64,000 nt of DNA from Steinernema hermaphroditum (lineage: Eukaryota > Nematoda > Chromadorea > Rhabditida > Steinernematidae), in the NCBI GenBank assembly GCA_030435675.1, contig CM059624.1, positions 13,974,769 to 14,038,768 on the forward strand, written 5' to 3'. The position numbers and the translations under genes are program-made. The stretch's first letter is position 1; each line of letters begins with the position of its first letter. This document shows positions 22,970 to 34,200 of the stretch, in pieces. The notes under the pieces are model-generated. The model made no database searches and was not told the origin of the DNA. It saw only the letters and a list, made by a program, of their open reading frames with translations.

Positions 22970-24460
22970 AATAGTGTAAGTCATAATGTTAGTCTTGACC
23001 AAGAACAAACAAAGCCAAAAATTGACATGAAGAAGATATCTTGCCTACTGCATACTGCAAACAAACAACTGTTTCATTTACTTTGAAGGTGGCTTATAAA
23101 ATAATATATTGTGCCCCCTTCGAAAGAGTCCCACTTAATTCCAATACAGAACTCTACTAGAACACTACTAGAATGATTTTGTTTAACGAATACCGAATCT
23201 AAACTAAGTGACCGTATGCGTTGCAACTAACCGTGACACTCAAAAATGTAATGAAAGCAACAAGTAAGCTGCGACAAAAGGTGACCTTTTTTATAAAAAT
23301 GCTGTTTTCTGTTTTCGAGGCTGTTTTCGCCGAAAGAAAGATCTGTCTCTGAAGAAGATCGCCAGAGACCTTATAGCTCATTCAAATGGTGAATATCCTA
23401 AGTGCAATAACGGACTCTTTGCTCTTTAATTGAACCGTGCCAAACCAATAAATAATTTAAGTTATAATCTCAGTCTTGCTGGGTAACAAAAATTGACATC
23501 AAAAAGATATCTGCCTTACTGTAGTCAGACAGTGAGATGAACAACTTTTTCTACTACCTACTTTGAAGGCGGCTTACATAATGTAACTAACTTCATTAAG
23601 CTAGGTCTTTTATAAAAGTCATAAGCATAAACGGTGATTTTTGAAGTGCGGCTGTTGACCACATAACATAAATTCCTATCAAACATTTCTTATGGTGTTC
23701 CCAAAAAAGGAACAACGCCACTCCAAAAATGCAACCAACTTGCGGTTAAACAAGAGCAACTTCTGCTGCTGACTTTGACGGCGAATTATAATGTATTTTC
23801 TTGAAATCTGTGCCCCCTTTAGAAAAGTCATACAGTATAGACGATGGTATTTAAGGTGTGGTTAGTATCAATATAGCAAAAATCCCTAAAAAGCAAAAAG
23901 AGATCTTAATGGTGTTCCAGAAAAGGTAGAACATAAGGGCCGCTCACAAATGCACGAAGTTAAATTAGTGTTCACTTCGAAAAAGTCAAACAGTATAAAC
24001 GATGATTTTTAGGGTGTGGCTGGTGACCGAGTTTCACGAGTTCGTTTCTCGTATCAAAGTCTGACGTCATATATATGCACAAAAACCACATTGTCGGTCT
24101 TCTTCTGACTTCAGCACAGTGGCTGATGACCACATATCTTAAATTCCTAGAAAAAATAAAAGAGCGATCGTTATGGTGATTTCAAAAATAACGGATAATA
24201 TAAGGGTGGCTGAAAATGCCAAAAACTGACATGAAGAAGATATCTTGGTTACTGTAATCAAAAAGTAAAAAACAACCTTTTCGACTATCTACTTTGAAGG
24301 CGGCTTCTAAATAATGTAACTGCTTTAAGCCAGTATCACGTTTGGAAAGGTCAAACAGTATAAACGGTGATTTTGAAGGTGTGTCTGTTGACCACATAAC
24401 AGATATTCCTATAAAAACGAAAAAGCCATTCTATGATGCTTCCAAAAAAGGAACAACATA
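22970..24460. repeat. degenerate tandem repeat array
   Basis: Units share TTGACAT(G/C)A(A)GAAGATATC at about 23023, 23490 and 24228; CTACTTTGAAGGCGGCTT at about 23082, 23565 and 24289; and CAGTATAAACGGTG-type strings at about 23630, 23833, 23989 and 24355. Spacing is irregular (156-470 bp), suggesting an old satellite or nested copies of one element. Confidence 0.65.
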
Positions 24461-24499
24461 AGGGCCGCTCACGAATACGCGATGCTCGTAACCATAACG

Positions 24500-25120
24500 T
24501 CCAAAACGAATAAAAGGGTGGCAATGGGCGATAAAAACGAATTGAGTGCATCTGCAAACAGCCGACTTCTCCAAATAGCCTCTCGATCTGCGGTTCGCGC
24601 CGGTGGCGGCGCCAAAACATGTCGCATTTTACATAACCGCCTTTCGTGCGTCCGTTGCACAAACACAAATCATTCGACGCCTTCAATTTACATTCGCTCG
24701 ACAACGGCGCACGGCTCCAATCCGCTTTTAATCCGACGCGTCGAATGAGCAGCGCGAGTAGGATATGTCACGATTTCGGTCCTCAGCTTGAAGATGCAAA
24801 GAATGTCCTGTGCTCTCTGTGTCCATTTCAAGTCCAAGGTTCAGGAGGCGAAAAGGCCAAAAATCGGTGCAGACGCTTCTTATCCGGATAGGAACGCTTG
24901 AAAAACAGACGGCGCGCCAATCGATCGCAATTAGACGAATCTCCGAAAAGGCGATTCATTATTAATTCGCACGCGAGACGCGAACAATTATGTTGTTTTC
25001 GGGTTAAGGCACTTCCGGGAAACGAAAACAGAGCAACAAGCGGAAGCGGTGGGAGATCGGGCGCCTGGGGGAGCGCTTGGAGATTTTCAAGCATTTACGC
25101 TATTCAGAGGGGGCACTTTC
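24500..25120. other. GC-richer island, no gene recognised
   Basis: Base composition resembles coding or regulatory DNA (GGCGGCGCC, GACGCGTCG, GGAAGCGGTGGGAG). Both strands have 60-90-codon open frames, none recognisable, and I see no convincing splice or start context. Confidence 0.3.
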
Positions 25121-26030
25121 CTTTGCTTGCATTACCATATTAAGTGCACGTAGTTGAATGTATCTTCGAGTCGGCGACAATAAGACAGACATACAATCCA
25201 ATATATCCATGTTATACGCATGTTAAACACATATAACGGTTGGTGTTTTTTGGCATTTTTGGTGCTTGGAGAATTCGTAGGGATCAACCGAGCCTTAACA
25301 TGTCCCATTTGGTGGGTTCCTCACTGATAAGGATTAAGTCACTTCGATCACTAGAATCTTATACGACTTTATTTATACGACTTTATTTCGCGAATCAAAG
25401 GCATTATGCCTTGCGCGACACCGAAAATAGACAAGCAGAGGATGTCTGACAGACGGCTTCATCCCTGACGCGCCGTAGATGTCGAACCCATCCGAGACGG
25501 CGCACTTCACGGGGCATCTGGGAATAGGCAAATCTTCAGCTGCGGTAGCGGAATATCGTTTGCGGCACAGCGGACGCTTCTGAGCTTGCATCTGATGGTC
25601 TGTGGTCCGGGAGTTGCGTCTTCGCTGGTCCTCAGAGCGTCGGCGACCTTCGCGATGACATCTCACGCAGCATCGGGCGTCGACCATCTTGTTGTCAGCG
25701 GTGGTGGAACTACGGCTTCCGGATGTCCCAATTCCCTCTGAGAGCCGGAACTGCCGACAGACCGACCGATCGCCACCGCGAAAGGAATCGACTTATGAGT
25801 TTCAGACTCATCTCATATGCTCTGAACTGTCTCTTTTGTCGTCGTGGAAGTGCTTCCTCAAAACAGGATCGACACCGCGACATGAATGACACTGGCTTCC
25901 GAGTGTTCCAATACCCTCTGGAAACCACAGGGTTTGTCGTCTGATCAAGCACGTGTCATATGAAATGATGCATATTTATCGAATGAAGGGAAAACTTGAT
26001 AGAATGAGATGAATCAACGGCACAGGTACT
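25121..26030. other. no gene recognised; internal short repeat
   Basis: GGCTTCCGGATGTCCCAATT at about 25710 recurs as GGCTTCCGAGTGTTCCAATA at about 25893, each followed by CCCTCTG. The region lies just downstream of the F-box-like gene's stop. Confidence 0.45.
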
Positions 26031-26036
26031 GTGGAA

Positions 26037-26921
26037 TTAAAAAGCCGATACCTGTATTTGCGCTCTATCATAACTAGTGACCGTTAACTTCCCCTCTCTG
26101 AGAGGTGTCTTCCAAAGGGCAGTTGTCCTTTGAGAGGGCCAGTCGTCAGGAATGACCGCAAATTGTGGGTAGAGAGATCTCAAATCGTTCAAAGGAAATG
26201 AGGAACTTCCTCTAAGATCGAAAGAAGTCAGTTCTCCTCTGAAGAAGCGATCGAACACACACGCAAGCATGTCGAAGTCCAATCTCAGATTGGAATCTAT
26301 TATACCAAGATTCCAAAATTTTGGTAATTTTACGAAGTCTTTGATCAAGTCTTGGAAGTCCGCTGGCCATCTAACATTGCTTGTTAAAATCAATTTTTTC
26401 AAATTACCCAATTCGATCTGGCGCCTTATGAACTCCTGACACGTTTCTCCATAGTTGTCGACTTCGATGTACGACAGGCCACTGCATCCCTTAAGTCCAT
26501 CAAAGATGATGTCGGATACTTTGTGTGGGCGGGCGGCATTCCCAGTTACATTCAATATACAGCCACTAGCAAGTGACCGAATCATTGGCAATGTTTTCGT
26601 GCGGAACTGTTCCAGTGGTTCTCCCACTATCTCACCGCTCCATTGATGTGTAAATTCAATAAGCCGGATTCGATCGTACTTAAGGTCTATCTCGGAAGAA
26701 TCTTCAAATCTCCAATTATAAAACAACCAAGAGCAAAGCTTGACGCCGACTTTAGTGCCTTCCTTATTCGATAGTAGCCGGACAAGCAATTCGCGGCGCC
26801 TGCTGTAATGAGTGTCGGCTGTAGATGACCAGTATCCTGAGGTGAGCTTGAGACGTTCGCTGTCATGTTTGGAGAGTTTATGGACGACTTCGTCGTAGAA
26901 ATCCAGGGGTAGGTAGTTCAT
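26037..26921 (-). CDS. F-box-like family protein, single exon
   Basis: An uninterrupted 294-codon reading frame starting MNYLPLDFYDEVVHKLSK, the short N-terminal pattern (M-x-x-[VL]-P-x-x-F-x-x-x-V) seen in a large nematode family of F-box-like proteins. The body alternates hydrophobic and polar residues in leucine-rich stretches such as GLKGCSGLSYIEVDNYGE and IELGNLKKLILTSN, as expected for a substrate-binding C-terminal region. There are no introns. Such proteins usually act as substrate adaptors of SCF ubiquitin ligases. It is distantly related in layout to the genes at 51.7 and 47.2 kb. F-box assignment is inference, because the N-terminal motif is weak. Confidence 0.65.
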   Translation of the reverse strand: MNYLPLDFYDEVVHKLSKHDSERLKLTSGYWSSTADTHYSRRRELLVRLLSNKEGTKVGVKLCSWLFYNWRFEDSSEIDLKYDRIRLIEFTHQWSGEIVGEPLEQFRTKTLPMIRSLASGCILNVTGNAARPHKVSDIIFDGLKGCSGLSYIEVDNYGETCQEFIRRQIELGNLKKLILTSNVRWPADFQDLIKDFVKLPKFWNLGIIDSNLRLDFDMLACVFDRFFRGELTSFDLRGSSSFPLNDLRSLYPQFAVIPDDWPSQRTTALWKTPLREGKLTVTSYDRAQIQVSAF

Positions 26922-29092
26922 AGCTTATCGTTTGTGCGAAACAACGTCGAATTTCGCTGTGATATGACGAATCCATCGTGCAACAATGCATCGCAAAATT
27001 GTTACATACGTATTACACACGGAGGACCTCAATCTCAATCAGCCTTTTTCGACCTCTCTTGATCCAAAACGTACGAACCATTACTGGAACATTACTGAAG
27101 ACATTACTGGGCAGACTGTAGAGCGCGGGCAGCTAATTTTTTACACAGCTCTCACCTATCATTTACCCCTAGTCTCACGTTGAGCTTACCGTGAATAATT
27201 CGAAACTTAAATGTATTAAGCTATCAGCGTAAGATTTCATCACGCAAGACAGCAAAAATTTACAAAACAAAAGTCTTCAAAGCAATGCGCATCTATTTCT
27301 GCATCTACCTACCGTTTGCCACTGGCTGAAATCGATTGGCGCGCTCCCACCCCATTCTATCATGACCACATGTCCATTGCATCACTGACGATTTTGGAGA
27401 GATATTCTGTTCAGACGGTCTTTAAGCTGGCACTTCGAGTTTCATTATAACAGTTCTTGATTAGAGTTGTCGGATTGGCGTTTTCGTTTCGGTTAGTCAA
27501 GCGAATGAAACAAAAACTATGTTGTGACCGTTTCAACCGTCCTTTTTGCGCTTTGAGTTGTCCTCTTGCTTTTAACCGTCTTTACAACAGCTCCAGAACG
27601 GATCGCATTTTTCGGATCGGACCGTCCTTCTCATCCTGATCATGCACTTCGAGAGATGTGAAAGCGATTCGAATCGCGGCACAAATCAAATTGAAAATAC
27701 TCGGATCGGCATGCTTCCAGCGCCGAAGGTTCGGTTATCTAAAAGCGACAAAAATGCGATATATAAATTTTTGTTATCTAAAACATATATGCCAAGTATT
27801 ACGAAACCTCCTCACCGCTCGGCCTACCAACCGATGTATTACGGATCGATGTATTTCCCTGACATGTAGACGAGTGGTTCTAGGCAGAACGGATCGCGCC
27901 GTCCGTCCTTCTCATCCTTAGCATGCACTTCTAGCATTGTGAAAGCGACTGGGATCGCGTGATAAATCAAATTGAAAATACTCGGATCCCATTTCACGGA
28001 TATTCGTTTCTTTCGTATCGTAGCTTCCTCATTAATTGAGCAATCACCGTAAAATTTTCTCAAGCATGTAGCTCGGATATCGGCTACATTTATGGGCTGC
28101 AAAAATTGTAATATGTAATAAATAACTGACTAAAAAGGGCTCAAAACAAAGAATTTCCACCATCAATGCGGTTCTCCGAAAAAAAGTTCAATTCTTTTGA
28201 TAAAAGCTACACCGAGTGTTTGATTACGGTTCTAGATCAGTTTTCGGATCGAGTCGATAAGAGATCTGAAAAAACTTGAGCGCGCCTAAGAGCTGGACAA
28301 GGTGGTAACAGTATACATTAGATTTTCCAAGGCCTTCGGGCCTCTAGGCACTCGAGAACGCAGGTAGAACTGTTGTTAGTTTCTGTATAATTTGTCTGGT
28401 CTACTATTTAGGTATCATTACATATCGCATTTTTTGTCGCTTAACAACACGTCGTTTTGATTGTGGTTCGTCTCCGTAGCACCGTAGTCGATGAACTTTC
28501 TTGACAAAAATTTGACCCGAATAAAAAATGTAATCAAAAGTGAAACAAAAACTCAAAGGAACTTTGAAAACTTCGAACTCGTTTCAGCAGCAGCCGTTTG
28601 GATGTATTTAACACATAGATATTCAAAACACCTGAAGATTCAGCGAAAATGGGAGCAACATCTTTATAGTGCTTTTGATGACAGCTTTTGATTATTGCAA
28701 AGCTTGGACGTACGCTCTGATGCTCTACTCAGCTTTCCAAATCTTACACAACCATACTGTTTACATAAACAACACTACTATTGACAATGAAAGTGAATGA
28801 ACAGTCCTTACCGTAGGCGATTCAGTAATTTGCATAATTCTCAGAAGCAAATTGTTATCCGATGCTACTTCACACCTCTTCTATGTTTGTTGGCATCTTC
28901 ACGGACAGTAAATCATAAGCTCGTAAATCACTGCTTCCTTTCCTTTGACCTCCACCGCCACGCCACCGTTTTCATCAAATCAATCATTACGCGCGGCTAG
29001 TGGTCGAATCTGTGAAACGCGGTGACACTGCTCGTTTCGCACCTCCGTCCCACACAGAGCACTGCTCCCATCGGTCACTCCACTCTCCCGCA
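26922..29092. other. no gene recognised; duplicated 100-bp segment
   Basis: 27605-27712 and 27890-27990 are direct repeats: CCGTCCTTCTCATCCT, AGCATGCACTTC-like, GTGAAAGCGA and AAATCAAATTGAAAATACTC. The rest has only short frames. The last 100 bp are likely 5' UTR or promoter of the RING gene. Confidence 0.5.
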
Positions 29093-29626
29093 ATGTCGTG
29101 CGTGATCTGCTTCTCCTCGCTGCTCAACTCCACCGATCCCGCCTCGGCGATCTCCGCCTGTGGCCACGTCTTCCACACGGATTGCCTACGAAAGACCGCC
29201 TCGCAGCCCACCATAACCAGAGCCGTATGTCCCATCTGCCGAAAGGAGTACAACTTCCCCACTTCTCTGATGCGCATCTTCTTCCCGGCGCCTCCGATCG
29301 ACGACGAAGAGCGCCAACTGCGCATGGAGAACGAGCGCATGCAGGAGCGGATCGTCGACCTGGAGGTGAGGATGAAGCGGTTGGAGAAGGACAACGAAGA
29401 GGCGGAGAAGAGGATCAAGAAGCTGAATGTGGAGAAGTTCTATCTGGAGAACGAACATGCGGAGGTGGTTAAGGAACGCAATGAGCTCAAGGAGCGCTAT
29501 GAGAAACCAGCCGAGGAGAAGGTGGAAGAGAAAGAAGAGAAGGAGCCTCCGAAGGAGTACTTCAAGAGGTCGTTCTCCGTCCGACTCCGCAGAGTGTTCA
29601 AGTCCAAGAAGGTCAATCCGTCATGA
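29093..29626 (+). CDS. RING-finger / coiled-coil protein, TRAIP-like
   Basis: 177 residues, one exon. The RING finger occupies residues 3-49 with Cys3, Cys6, Cys23, His25, His28, Cys31, Cys46 and Cys49 (C3-H2-C3 arrangement; motifs CVIC, CGHVFHTDC, CPIC). It is followed by RIFFPAPPIDDEERQLRMEN and a charged coiled coil (about 66-150), then a basic tail ending VFKSKKVNPS. RING, then a hydrophobic FF motif, then a long coiled coil is the layout of TRAIP/TRUL E3 ligases, though this protein is much shorter than human TRAIP. I start at the ATG directly before the RING; an in-frame ATG at 29000 would add 31 residues with no conserved features. A ubiquitin E3 role is inferred from the RING. Confidence 0.7.
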   Translation: MSCVICFSSLLNSTDPASAISACGHVFHTDCLRKTASQPTITRAVCPICRKEYNFPTSLMRIFFPAPPIDDEERQLRMENERMQERIVDLEVRMKRLEKDNEEAEKRIKKLNVEKFYLENEHAEVVKERNELKERYEKPAEEKVEEKEEKEPPKEYFKRSFSVRLRRVFKSKKVNPS

Positions 29627-30021
29627 GTCGTTTACGTGCATATATTATAATAAATCTCACAGAAATGTTCAGTAGTCACTCCTCAGAAACATAAAAGTGG
29701 TCGTCACCGTTCATCTTCCCGAATCAGCGCCTAATCAAGGACGAAGGAACAGTATCATACTGTAGTCACAGCTCTTTTATTGGCTCCGGTTTAGGGGAAC
29801 GGTAGCAGAACGGTAGTAGGTAGAGGCGCTGAGGACTCGCTCTCGAATCCGGGCAAGAATGCAGGTCAATTTGGGGTCCTTGAATCGACTGCCCATACTA
29901 TAAACAAAAGACGTCTGCAACATACACTCATCGAACGTTGGAATTCCATTTGTATAATTCGCTGCGGTGGGTAAGGTGCAGTCGTGATGGATAGCTGAAG
30001 CAGAGCCGGAAGCGTAGCCTA
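29627..30021. other. intergenic between convergent genes
   Basis: Tail-to-tail spacer after the RING gene. ATATTATAATAAATCTC just downstream of its stop includes an AATAAA signal. A minus-strand frame at 30025-29777 contains CTLPTAAN..FDECMLQ, which could be an alternative 3' exon of the PAN gene. Confidence 0.4.
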
Positions 30022-30565
30022 TCATTTCGTGTTCTTATTCAAGCCTGATTCACTCAAATGCGCCCGAAGCTAAAAATACGTATGGACAATCATTTAGATA
30101 CCAAAAGAATTGTACCTTTTTCAATTTTCCATCGAACGTTTCTTGATTACATTGTTCAGTGTTGTTGGTTTGGTCCATGACGAACGAAGTTTGACCTCCG
30201 TTCCTGCCTTCAAAGTGGTTCTTTTTGTTCACGGTTGGCTTGCTGAGATAGTAGCAACCTCTGTTGTAATACGTGTAGAGACCACCTTTGCATTCCGGTT
30301 CCGAGACACAATTCTGCATGCAGTCATCTAGTGACCCAACTCCAATGTCGTGGTTTAAGTAACCGTTTGTCATATGCAGCTGCTTTGTGGTACTTCCCCG
30401 GAAAATGAACTCTTTTCCGGCGGCATTAGCCTGAAACATTATTACTGTTATTATTTCTGTAGCACTGAAGGCGTACCATTCCACCCATAGCCAACACAAC
30501 AAGAAACAGAAGATGGTCAAGTACGACTGCGCAACAACATGAATAAATGATGCTCCGAAAGACAT
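30022..30565 (-). CDS. small secreted PAN/apple-domain protein
   Basis: Proposed exons 30565-30485, 30430-30116 and 30069-30022 give 147 residues. Exon 1 encodes a hydrophobic signal-like segment (SYLTIFCFLLCWLW). The first residues of exon 2 (ANAAGKEF) give an A-x-A-like cleavage site. Exon 2 then carries a PAN/apple module: GSLDDCMQNCVSEPECKGGL, YYNRGCYYL and a later EQCNQETF. PAN domains mediate protein or carbohydrate contacts and are common in nematode secreted proteins. The exon 1 donor (GTGGAA) is weak and the last short exon is uncertain, so both ends could change. Confidence 0.55.
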
Positions 30566-31243
30566 CTCAATGCAGATTGGGCGCATCCAGGAGTAAGCAC
30601 ATCCCCGTTTCCTTAGCAATGAGGTCTTTAAGTGGCTGAAGGGAATGGGAAGGCTGACGGACAGGATCATCGATAATCTTTCAAAGCGCACATTTGGAAA
30701 CCTGCTACTTCGATTCCCAAAATCTCACCCCGACCTATACAGACGGCTCCTCGAAGCTGTGATCTTTGATGTAAGATATACAGGGTGTTCCATAAATACT
30801 GTAACGCCTAAAAATGGCCATATCTCGGTGAGAATCCAACGGATTCGCGTGAAAATTGGTACACCTATAAAATAGAACCCGGAGAACAACAATCTACAAC
30901 GACTATTCGAAATCGCCATTTTCAGCGGAAAAAAAGGCTTCGAGAAGTTTTCTGCAATTCTTCGTCGTGGCCACGAGCAGTTCCGTCCGTCAGATCCGTC
31001 AGCCGGCTCACGGATCGGCTGAACGGCTGGCCAGACGGCTAGCCGGTTGATACGGATGATACGGCTCAGCCGTTGCCATCTCTGATTGGGACGATCTCAT
31101 TACGCTTAAGGATTGTCACAAGTGGATGCTGCTGAACATAGATGTCTTTTTATTGTATAATTTTATTCCAGTAACCAATATACACACATTTTCGCATGAA
31201 ACAAACAAATCCAACTTAATACCAGTTATCATAGACCTGAGAA
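30566..31243. other. intergenic; solo mariner-type end and CGGCT-rich patch
   Basis: At 30778 CAGGGTGTTCCATAAATACT preceded by TA matches the terminus of the MITE at 8.68 kb, but I find no matching right end. At 30980-31075 a degenerate run of CGGCT, CCGTCAG and GGATCGG units is unlike its surroundings. The 3' end of the transporter gene lies at the right. Confidence 0.45.
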
Positions 31244-34200
31244 TTAGAACTGGGTGACTTGGGTAGTCTGCGTGTTCGCCCTGGAGCGGCTTCGAGTGTT
31301 TGCTCGAGAGCGATTGGCCGCCGCCAACTCCTGGCGCTTTCGCTCCCATTCCTCGCCATGCTGCTCGAAGAGATCTCGCATCACCTGCACCTGGGCGACT
31401 CTGTGACCGGCGGCCAGCCTAAGAGGACTATGAACTGAGGATATAGCTGGCGTTTACCTGATAAGAGCCTTGGGAATCTCGTTCTCGAATCGTCCGAAAT
31501 TTCCTTCGACCATTCGGTCCATCAGAGCTTTTCCCTTGCTTTCCGGCTGGAGGAAGATGCCGAAGAAGAGCGTCACAATGATGAGCGCTTCTGGGACAAT
31601 GAAGGTCGATGCTGGGAATTTTGATGAAAGAAGAGGCTGCATGATGATCACTCCGACGATGGTTCCGACGTGCCTAGAAATGAGCTAAGGTAAAACACCT
31701 CCATTTTCTTGTAAGATTCTAAGGTTACCAACATGGTCATCGCCAACGAAACCCTTCAACTGCATCCAAAGGTGCATACTAAGAAATTGTCCAACAGGGT
31801 TGTCCAATAGGGTCCAAAATTACCAAAACCCGGAATAACCGTCCCTGTTCCCCGTTGCTTTTGGCTACCCCTTGAGATCTGAACCGTCCCCCATGAAATT
31901 CCCACCGTACTCCTGAGATCTGGAGCGTTTTTTTTTTTGGTTAGGAGAAGAAATCCCAGGGGACAGTCCAGATCCTAGAAGGGGGTGGTTAAAGTTCCAA
32001 AAGGGGACGGTTCAAATCCTCAAAAACGGGGTATGGTTCCAGGCAAGGAAAGCCATTTTCATCCAAGTGTTGAACTAAGGAAGTCTTGCACCAAGATGAA
32101 CAAAGACTCCCCTCAAGTGGGTGGGAGAAAAACCTACTTGACACTATGAAGGCATCCAAAAGCGATGCACCGAATCACGGTGGGGTATCTCTGCGTAGTG
32201 ATCTGAATGATGTTCATCCAGAAAGCGCTGTCGTTGATCATCGTCCCGACGATCACACACACTTTGACAGCAATGTGCTTGTAGCTGATGCCTGCCGCCA
32301 CCATACCCACCACGGCACCGTAGCAGAGGCCAGTTGCAGCTAGGGACAGAACGAACTGCAACTTTCGGCCAAATTTCGGGAATTTGTAGTCGAGCAGGAT
32401 GACCAGGATGGGCATGGGAATGCGGAATAGCCCGTCCAAGCAGGTGAAGAAGATGGCGTTGTCCTCTGAAGTGAACTCTGTAAGAGGGTGGGATGGGTGA
32501 CAGTACCTTCAGTCTCAAAAACTGAGTACATATAGGTGATGGACACAATTGAGTAGGTGAACATGGAGAGGATCTGAATGAAGGACTGCTTGAAGAGACG
32601 TCGACTTGAGAAGAGATGGTAGAAGTTGTAGAAAATGGGTCGCTTCTCTTCTCGAGGAATCAGCTCCAGATCGCGGGTGGTGAACTTGATTCGGGCGTTG
32701 TTCCACCGCTCGTGGGCAATATCATTGAGGACCTAAACGGTTCTCATATCAGGGGTCATTAGGGGCTATCCTACATCGCAAGCCCTATCCAGCTGGTTGG
32801 TGGCGACGAGCCAGCGAGGACTCTCCGAGAAGAGCATGAAGCCGATGATGACGGGTGTCATGACGAGGTTAAGGAAAACGAAGAAAAGCTGCCAGTCTTT
32901 GGTGAGGAAGGCGATCAGAGAGATGGAGAGGTAGGCCAGTGGCCATTGGAAGCAGGCGTTCGGGATGAGACGATACCTACAAGGGGAGGGATGTGCTTTC
33001 AGAGCTTCTGATCTCTTGATCTTACCTATTGTTGGTCATTTCCATCAGCATGGTCATCGCAGTGACCTCAATGACACCGTAGAAGAAGCCGAACAGGAAC
33101 TGGCAGATCGAGTAGGTCTGCCACGAGATCGCGGCCATTGTCATCACCGATGTAATCACCAAACACAGCTGACTGATGAAGAAGCAAGTCGAGCGGCCGA
33201 GATGATCGCCCAGATGGCCTCCCACCACTGATCCACCAAACTGAACTCATCTATCACCGTCGGCAAAGACTACCCTACCATAGCAGAAGCCTGGATGATC
33301 TGAATAGTTTCCGGCTTGAAGTTATCGTCGCAGATCATCCGGAAGCTGGCCAAGATGGAGTAGAAGTCCACCGAACTCTTGTCGGCCTTGTAGCTCGCGC
33401 ACTGATTGTTCAGGATGTCGCATTTTTCACGATTTGTCGGCGCTTTGATTATCGTGTGGCCTCCGTCGGCAAAGGTGCAGTTCCAGTCGGGTTCCACGAG
33501 GCCGAGGATGTTCACGAATGTGGTGTTTCCTAAATGGCCTTTTTATGAACCGACCGTTGATTTTCGAGACTGAACAATGGTTTCTGTTTTCTCGCTTTTT
33601 TGTTAATAAGACGTTCCGGACACCGGATGCGACAAGACCAGAGATGCCAACTGACAAGGGAATTTTTAATGCTTTTAACTAGGTTAAAGTCAACGACAGG
33701 CGAAAAGCCTTTGGCTCCGTATTAGTCTTGTGAAGTCCTATTACTATGCCAAATTTGAGCTCCCAACTCGGCGGACATATCAGACAGGTCCCTTGTGAGC
33801 CGAAGCCATAGAGCTGAGTCTCTGGACATGCCGTTCTGTTCGTTTCTCCTTTATGAACCAAATATGAACCAATGAACCATAGTGCACCCTGTTTTTTCAA
33901 GATGGTTAAGAAAACAATGTCCTCAGCGATGCTTTGCTACCAGTGAAAGAGCCACTATTTCTGCCTATCCTCCCAGAATTTCGAAAAATTTCAACCGCTC
34001 CTCTCGGATATAGGACACAATTATTTTGAAAAGTTTTGATGTTTCGGTGATTTCGATTGAAAAGACCACTCCAAACGCAGGCGTTGCAGAATGTTAGACT
34101 AAGATAGACTGGTTAACATAAGCATTTAAATAGCCTTGACTTGATATTTATCGTGACTTAACGATTAATAAACGCGGCAATTTCGCTTGTGCCTTTTTCG

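Noticed and set aside
29000..29092. 31-residue N-terminal extension of the RING protein
   Set aside because: In frame, but the residues are unconserved-looking and the internal ATG lies directly before the RING as in TRAIP-type proteins.
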